Program-made: the position numbers and the translations under genes | Part shown: positions 59,675 to 64,000 of the stretch, piece after piece | Layout: each line of letters starts with the position of its first letter | How positions within the stretch are numbered: the stretch's first letter is position 1 | Notes under the pieces: model-generated | The model's input: only the letters and a program-made list of their open reading frames with translations | What the model was told of the DNA's origin: nothing | The model's database searches: none | Assembly (NCBI GenBank): GCA_049602155.1 | Contig: JBMYRH010000008.1 | Coordinates: 124,001-188,000 of the forward strand | DNA length: 64,000 nt | Direction: 5' to 3' | From: JBMYRH01 sp049602155 | GTDB taxonomy: Bacteria; Myxococcota_A; UBA9042; PHBI01; JBMYRH01

Positions 59675-60978
59675 CGTGCAATCTCCTGTGAGTCTTGACC
59701 TCGCCATACCATGTGACCCCCAACCAGTGTCATCGTCGCGCGCCCCTTGAGCAGCTGACCGACGAACGGAGAGTTCGTGGCGCGACTCTCCAGGGTGCGT
59801 CGGCCGGGGAGCCACGTGATCTTTGGATCGAGCGCCGTGAGATCGGCCGCCGAGCCTTCGAAGAGGCCGACTGGCGCCAAAGCGAGGGCCGAGCGCGGTC
59901 CATCGGTCAGTGCGGTGATCGCTCGCGCTTCGCTCAGGGCACCCGAGGCGACGAGGCCCAGGACATTCGGGACCACGGTCTCGAGGGCGCTGATCCCGGT
60001 GGCAGCGAGCTGGAACTCTCGCGCCTTGTCTTCGCTGTGGTGGGGCTGGTGGTCGCTGACGATCGCATCGACCGTGCCATCTTCCACGCCAGCGACGACG
60101 GCTGCGCGGTCTGATTCACTTCGCAGTGGCGGCCAGACCTTCGTGTTTGGGTCAAAGCTCGCGAGGGCCGCAGTGGTGAGCAGCATGTGGTGCGCGGTGG
60201 TGTCACAGGTCACTGCGACACCGCGGGCCTTGGCGCTTCGGACGAGCGCGACCCCGGCCGCAGTGCTGACTCGGTTGAGGTGCAGCCGGCCGCCCGTCAA
60301 TTCAGCGAGCGCAATGTCGCGGGCGATCCCGATGGACTCCGCAGCTGCGGGCGTGGAGGGGAGGCCGAGCCGTGTCGACCACTCACCCTCGGTGCAGAGC
60401 CCGCGCAGGCTGTCCTCGAAGGCCGAGCTCATCACCGGCGCCTCAAAGGCCAGGCAGTACTCCAGCAGTCGACGCATCAGGCGTGCCGAGGCGATCGGCC
60501 GCTCACCTTGTGTGATCGCGACACAGCCGGCGTCAGTGAGCTCTCCAATAGGCGCGAGGCTCTCGTCATTGAGGCCAGAGGTCGCGGCCCCGACAGGGAG
60601 CAAGCGGGCGCCCTCTGCGGATGACGCCTTTGCGGTGACCTGCGCGACGACAGCAGCGGTGTCTGTCACAGGGTCGGTGTGCGGCATCGCGCAGACCGCG
60701 GTGAAGCCCCCCGCAGCTGCGGCACGCAGCCCGGAGCGGATGTCTTCTTTGTACTCAAACCCCGGCTCACGAAGTGAGCAGCGCAGATCCAGGAGGCCCG
60801 GGACGAGCCAAGCGCCGTTGAGATCGATGACCTCATCGGCTTCAGGGGCTTTCGGGGCGTCCCCAGGGAGCACCGATTCGATGGTGTCTCCGACGATCAG
60901 GACGCTGCCTCGCGTGTCGAGCTGTCGTCCTGGATCGCGTAGACGGGCGCCTGTGAGCAGGGTGCGCTTCATCCTCAT
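59671..60978 (-). CDS. pyrC': Dihydroorotase-like protein lacking metal ligands (PyrC'/PyrX type)
   Basis: The 435-aa protein aligns along its length with class I dihydroorotase (PGLLDLR, KEDIRSGLRAAAAGGFT, VWPPLRSE, LKGRATMTLV), but the metal site has been lost. The HxH pair is Arg66/Ser68, the Asp ligand position reads Gln157, the next His is Ser185, and the His before VST is Arg236. Only Asp309 remains in SDHQPHH. This is the pattern of the inactive PyrC' encoded next to pyrB in Pseudomonas, needed for aspartate transcarbamoylase assembly. The start overlaps pyrB (ATGA); an ATG at 60972 has better spacing to AGGAG. Confidence 0.88.
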   Translation of the reverse strand: MRMKRTLLTGARLRDPGRQLDTRGSVLIVGDTIESVLPGDAPKAPEADEVIDLNGAWLVPGLLDLRCSLREPGFEYKEDIRSGLRAAAAGGFTAVCAMPHTDPVTDTAAVVAQVTAKASSAEGARLLPVGAATSGLNDESLAPIGELTDAGCVAITQGERPIASARLMRRLLEYCLAFEAPVMSSAFEDSLRGLCTEGEWSTRLGLPSTPAAAESIGIARDIALAELTGGRLHLNRVSTAAGVALVRSAKARGVAVTCDTTAHHMLLTTAALASFDPNTKVWPPLRSESDRAAVVAGVEDGTVDAIVSDHQPHHSEDKAREFQLAATGISALETVVPNVLGLVASGALSEARAITALTDGPRSALALAPVGLFEGSAADLTALDPKITWLPGRRTLESRATNSPFVGQLLKGRATMTLVGGHMVWRGQDSQEIAR

Positions 60979-61913
60979 CGCTCCTGAGTCATCTGGCCGC
61001 CACCTGCGACCAAGTAGAGGACAGCCATCCTGACCGCCACGCCGTTGGTGACCTGCTCAAGGATGACGTTGTGGTCGCCGTCAGCGACCTCCGGTGAGAT
61101 CTCGACGCCGCGGTTCATCGGGCCCGGGTGCATCACGATGGCGTCGTTTCCGGCCAGCGCCAAGCGCTCTGAGGTCAACCCGAAGTATCGGAAGTACTCG
61201 CGATCATTCGGGAAGAGATCGTTGCCCATACGCTCCTTCTGGATACGCAGCATCATCACCACGTCGGCGCCGTCGATGGCGGGCTCAATGCGTCGGTGGG
61301 CCTTGACCCCTAAGCTCTCGAGCGCCGGAGGCAACATGGTCGGTGGCCCGGCGACGTGGACCTCAGCGCCCATGGTGGTCAGCCCGAAGATGTTGGAGCG
61401 CGCGACGCGGCTGTGAGTGATGTCGCCCACGATAGCGACCTTGAGGCCGCGCAGGCGGCCCTTGTGCTCGCGCATTGTCAGCATGTCCAAGAGGGCCTGA
61501 GTCGGGTGCTCGTGCCAGCCATCTCCGGCGTTCACGATGGCCGCGTCGACGTGCTTAGCGAGCAACCCCGGCGCACCAGCCGCAGGGTGCCTCATCACGA
61601 GGATGTCTGGGGACATCGCCTGCAGGTTGCGCGCTGTGTCGATAAGGGTCTCGCCCTTGGAGAGGCTCGATGACTTGGCGTTGAAGTTCAGGGTGTCAGC
61701 AGAGAGGCGTTTCTCGGCGATCTCGAAGCTCGACCGTGTGCGCGTCGAGTTCTCAACGAAGAAGTTCACGACGAGCACACTTCGGAGCGCTGGGACCTTC
61801 TTGACCCGGCGCTCATTGACGCGCTTGAAGTGCTCCGCCAAGTCCAGGATACCGGAGATCGTGTCTTCCGGGACGCCGTCGAGCCCGTGGAGGTGGTCTA
61901 AGCTGAGCGTCAT
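60975..61913 (-). CDS. pyrB: Aspartate carbamoyltransferase catalytic subunit
   Basis: Second step of pyrimidine synthesis: carbamoyl phosphate plus aspartate to carbamoyl aspartate. The 312-aa chain has the carbamoyl-phosphate motif ENSTRTRSSFE, SSLSKGETLIDT with the active-site Lys loop, MRHPAAGAP, GDGWHEHPTQALLD and HPGPMNRGVEI. It overlaps pyrR before it and the PyrC'-like gene after it, both as ATGA. No pyrI regulatory chain is present, which agrees with the PyrB-PyrC' type of enzyme. Confidence 0.95.
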   Translation of the reverse strand: MTLSLDHLHGLDGVPEDTISGILDLAEHFKRVNERRVKKVPALRSVLVVNFFVENSTRTRSSFEIAEKRLSADTLNFNAKSSSLSKGETLIDTARNLQAMSPDILVMRHPAAGAPGLLAKHVDAAIVNAGDGWHEHPTQALLDMLTMREHKGRLRGLKVAIVGDITHSRVARSNIFGLTTMGAEVHVAGPPTMLPPALESLGVKAHRRIEPAIDGADVVMMLRIQKERMGNDLFPNDREYFRYFGLTSERLALAGNDAIVMHPGPMNRGVEISPEVADGDHNVILEQVTNGVAVRMAVLYLVAGGGQMTQER

Positions 61914-62467
61914 GCGTCCTCCTTCCGGTAGAGCACCACCTCGTCGGCCTCAGCACCTTCCTCGACGAGGTGCACTTTGACCGACTGATTACGTTCGGTC
62001 TCCACACGAAGGCCGACGTGATCGGCCTGAACAGGGAGTTCGCGGAGACCGCGGTCTGCCAGGACTGCCAACCTGACGCGGCCGGGCCGTCCATAGTCGA
62101 TGATGGCGTCCAATGCGCTCCTCACAGTGCGGCCTGTGTAGAGCACATCGTCGACCAAGACGATGTCGATCCCGCTGACATCAAAAGGCATCTCAGTGCG
62201 ACCGACGACGGGCTGCGGGAGCCCGATGAAGACATCGTCACGATAGAGCGTGATGTCGATCATGCCCTCGGGGGGGCGGGTGCCCTCGTTGGCGGCGATG
62301 CGATCGCAGAGGCGTCGCGCTAGGTGAACGCCGCCTGTGTGGATGCCGACGACAGCGAGGTGCGCGACACCACCACTGCTGGTCACAATGTCACGCGCCA
62401 TCGTGTCCAGAGCGCGGTTGATGCCGTCGCTATTGAGTAGGGTTTTCTCTTGTGTCAACGAAGCCAT
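61910..62467 (-). CDS. pyrR: PyrR: pyr attenuation regulator / uracil phosphoribosyltransferase
   Basis: A 185-aa PRTase-fold protein: VVGIHTGGVHLARRL, DITLYRDD, and the PRPP loop VLVDDVLYTGRTVRSAL, ending in DEVVLYRKED. In Gram-positives PyrR binds pyr mRNA with UMP; it may also salvage uracil. The intergenic space to lepB is only 10 bases, so no attenuator can fit between them, and the RNA target must be elsewhere if it exists. Confidence 0.92.
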   Translation of the reverse strand: MASLTQEKTLLNSDGINRALDTMARDIVTSSGGVAHLAVVGIHTGGVHLARRLCDRIAANEGTRPPEGMIDITLYRDDVFIGLPQPVVGRTEMPFDVSGIDIVLVDDVLYTGRTVRSALDAIIDYGRPGRVRLAVLADRGLRELPVQADHVGLRVETERNQSVKVHLVEEGAEADEVVLYRKEDA

Positions 62468-62477
62468 GGGCCGTCTC

Positions 62478-63524
62478 TCAGTTGAGCCACGTCAGGAAGC
62501 GGGAAGGCGGCCACCACACGAGGAAGGCAGTGCCCTTAATATTGTCGTAGGGGACGACCCCCCAGTAGCGACCGTCTTCAGAGCGGTCGCGGTTGTCACC
62601 CATGACGAAGACGTGTCCCTCGGGCACGATGACATCTGGCCAGTGTGCGTTGGACGCTTCGTCGCCGTAGTAGCGACATCGCCCCGTGACGAAGGGCCTT
62701 CGGAGGGGCCAATCTGGGCGATTGGGGCAGCGCGCTAAGCTGTCGAGGCGGGCGTTGGGGGCCATGTGTTGCGTCGTATAGGTGAAGCCCTCGACGGTCT
62801 CCTCTTGGCGCACGCATTGACAGTTGCCTGCGTGGACTGCGGTGATACTGGAGGCGCCGGGTTCGTAGATGTCACAGCTCGTCGCCCCTTGCTCCTGAGT
62901 GGGCACTGGGCTGCCGTTCACGAAGAGGCGATTGTTGTCGAGGCGCACGCGGTCGCCTTCCGTCGCGACGATCCGCTTGATGTAGTCCTCACCGTGGTTC
63001 TCGTCGCCCTCGCACTGGAACTCGAAGACGATGACGTCGCCGCGCTCCGGTTCGTCCCAGTGGAGCCAGCGGTTGGGCGAGAAGGGCACATAGAGCCCGT
63101 AGCCAATCTTGTTCACGAAGAGGCGGTCGCCAATCTCAAGGGTCGGGATCATCGAGCCGCTCGGGATCGAGAAGGCCTCGAAGATGAAGCTCCGGATAAG
63201 GAGCGCGAGGATGATGGCCCAGCTGATGGCCTCGACATACTCACGCAGCCAAGTCTTTCGGTACGGGCCGAGCTGACGCTGGAGGACCTGCTCGAGGTGC
63301 TCGAGGGCCTGGTTTAAGGAGCGCTCGGTGCCGCCTTTATGCCCTCGCGCCGGGAGCAGCACGACGGTGGCGTCGATCGCGGCCTTCACTTCCTCGCGTT
63401 CGGCGGCGCTGAGGTGCTTCCCTTTGCGCTTGAGCAGGTGAGTCGTCTCTCGGATCAGCTCCCGTGCAGCGCGTACGAGGCGCTTGGACGGAGGTTCGCT
63501 ATCCGGCGACTTGGGTGTGCTCAT
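62478..63524 (-). CDS. lepB: Signal peptidase I
   Basis: Removes signal peptides from exported proteins. The 348-aa protein has a 90-residue basic, cytoplasmic N-terminal extension, then one membrane helix (about 97-113). The catalytic Ser124 lies in IPSGSMIPTL, the general-base Lys183 in YIKRIVATEGD, and the closing motif is VFVMGDNRDRSEDGRYWG. An insert with four Cys (about 215-285) sits in the periplasmic domain. It follows lepA and has its own promoter. Confidence 0.93.
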   Translation of the reverse strand: MSTPKSPDSEPPSKRLVRAARELIRETTHLLKRKGKHLSAAEREEVKAAIDATVVLLPARGHKGGTERSLNQALEHLEQVLQRQLGPYRKTWLREYVEAISWAIILALLIRSFIFEAFSIPSGSMIPTLEIGDRLFVNKIGYGLYVPFSPNRWLHWDEPERGDVIVFEFQCEGDENHGEDYIKRIVATEGDRVRLDNNRLFVNGSPVPTQEQGATSCDIYEPGASSITAVHAGNCQCVRQEETVEGFTYTTQHMAPNARLDSLARCPNRPDWPLRRPFVTGRCRYYGDEASNAHWPDVIVPEGHVFVMGDNRDRSEDGRYWGVVPYDNIKGTAFLVWWPPSRFLTWLN

Positions 63525-63564
63525 TCGAGACCTTGACGTCTGCGTTCTCGCGGGCGCGGAGCAC

Positions 63565-63594
63565 TGTATAGGGTTCGCGCCGAACGGGTGTCAA
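63565..63594 (-). promoter_or_regulatory. Sigma-70-type promoter of lepB-pyrRBC'-carA
   Basis: On the minus strand a perfect TTGACA (63589-63594) and TATACA (63565-63570) are 18 bases apart, about 40 bases before the lepB start. This gives the lepB-pyr block its own promoter separate from lepA. Confidence 0.75.
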
Positions 63595-63670
63595 TCTCGG
63601 AAAAGCAGTGCGGGTCATGCGCCTCCTCGAGAGGCCGCTGTCACGGGTGCGACGCGAGCCCTTGACGGTG

Positions 63671-64000
63671 CTAATCCACCTTGAGGATCGCCATGAAGGC
63701 GTCCTGTGGGATCTCTACGTTGCCAACCTGCTTCATTCGCCGCTTACCGGCCTTTTGCTTCTCTAGGAGCTTACGTTTACGGCTGATGTCACCGCCGTAA
63801 CACTTCGCTGTGACGTTCTTGCGGAACGCTCGGACCGTCTCGCGGGCGACAATACGGCCACCGACAGCGGCTTGAATCGCGATCTCGAACTGCTGACGCG
63901 GGATGATGCCCTTGAGCTTCTCACAGAGCTCCTTGCCCCGTGAGTGCGCGCGGTCTCGGTGGACGATGATCGACAGGGCGTCCACCGGATCGCCGTTCAC
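63671..64000 (-). CDS. lepA: Elongation factor 4 (LepA), C-terminal end, cut by the window edge
   Basis: The last 109 residues of LepA: NGDPVDALSIIVHRD, LKGIIPRQQFEIAIQAA, the KNVTAKCYGGDISRKRKLLE motif (in parts) and GKRRMKQVGNVEIPQ up to the stop. LepA is a ribosome-bound GTPase acting in translation initiation or back-translocation. The GTPase part lies beyond the window. It is the typical upstream neighbour of lepB. Confidence 0.95.
   Translation of the reverse strand: MNGDPVDALSIIVHRDRAHSRGKELCEKLKGIIPRQQFEIAIQAAVGGRIVARETVRAFRKNVTAKCYGGDISRKRKLLEKQKAGKRRMKQVGNVEIPQDAFMAILKVD

Noticed and set aside
59777..61033. A 418-codon open frame on the plus strand opposite pyrC' and pyrB
   Set aside because: It is antisense to clearly recognisable genes, has Ser/Arg/Ala-rich low-complexity translation, and no motif; long antisense frames are expected at this GC content.
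1..64000. CRISPR arrays, insertion sequences, prophage, restriction or defence islands
   Set aside because: I saw no regular spaced repeats, transposase or integrase motifs, Cas, TIR, or toxin-antitoxin proteins in the window.

Overview
The window is a dense, high-GC bacterial chromosome segment with no mobile elements, phage genes, CRISPR or rRNA. The gene content suggests a delta-proteobacterial lineage (Myxococcota or Bradymonadota-like). It has many secreted or lipid-anchored proteins with IgGFc-binding, CARDB, PPC and choice-of-anchor domains. It also has a Pkn-type Ser/Thr kinase with a PEGA-like tail, an NtrC-type regulator, PilZ and EAL c-di-GMP proteins, two PilT-type ATPases and alternative complex III genes. 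This placement is inference; no marker gene was compared.

Layout. 1-11 kb: end of a Fis-type regulator, an IgGFc-binding-like lipoprotein, a secreted esterase, class I FBP aldolase coupled to an SGNH-like protein, an S1-domain/TPMT/methyltransferase-TPR operon (-), an M17 aminopeptidase/VOC pair, and a cNMP-EAL protein. 11-16 kb: GGCT, then a minus-strand run of Leu/Val-type dehydrogenase, SEC-C membrane protein, ABC1 kinase, AtoE transporter and cupin. 16-29.5 kb: tRNA-Gly with a clear promoter and terminator, the PEGA-like kinase, threonine synthase, CCA-adding enzyme, a 1435-aa CARDB/PPC lipoprotein, NUDIX, universal stress protein, acyl-CoA carboxylase beta subunit and a DsbA-like lipoprotein. 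30-43 kb: prolyl oligopeptidase, an NtrC-type regulator, the namZ-nadD-DUF2520 operon, a choice-of-anchor lipoprotein, PilZ, serC and hrpB. 43-48.6 kb: small unknowns, yqgE coupled to a Cys-rich protein, and a PilT-like/PilT/lipoprotein operon. 48.6-57.4 kb (-): a respiratory block of heme A synthase, ABC exporter, SCO-like protein, actC-actD-actF, an inositol-phosphatase family enzyme and a SerA-like protein. 57.5-64 kb: tsaC (+), then a minus-strand block of lepA (end), lepB, pyrR, pyrB, a dihydroorotase-like gene, carA, tRNA-Lys and tRNA-Glu.

The genes are very tightly packed. Many head-to-tail neighbours share start and stop (ATGA, GTGA, TTGA), and three convergent pairs overlap by exactly four bases at their stops. 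The largest gene-free stretch is about 450 bases (29544-29990).

Most interesting points: (1) the 'pyrC' of the pyr operon has lost five of six metal ligands and looks like a structural PyrC'-type partner of aspartate carbamoyltransferase; (2) a SerA-like protein with an ACT-like tail has lost its nucleotide-binding loop and two of three catalytic residues; (3) the alternative complex III locus holds only the membrane subunits C, D and F, without A, B or E, embedded among cytochrome-oxidase assembly genes. I did not find a clear new defence or biosynthetic system.
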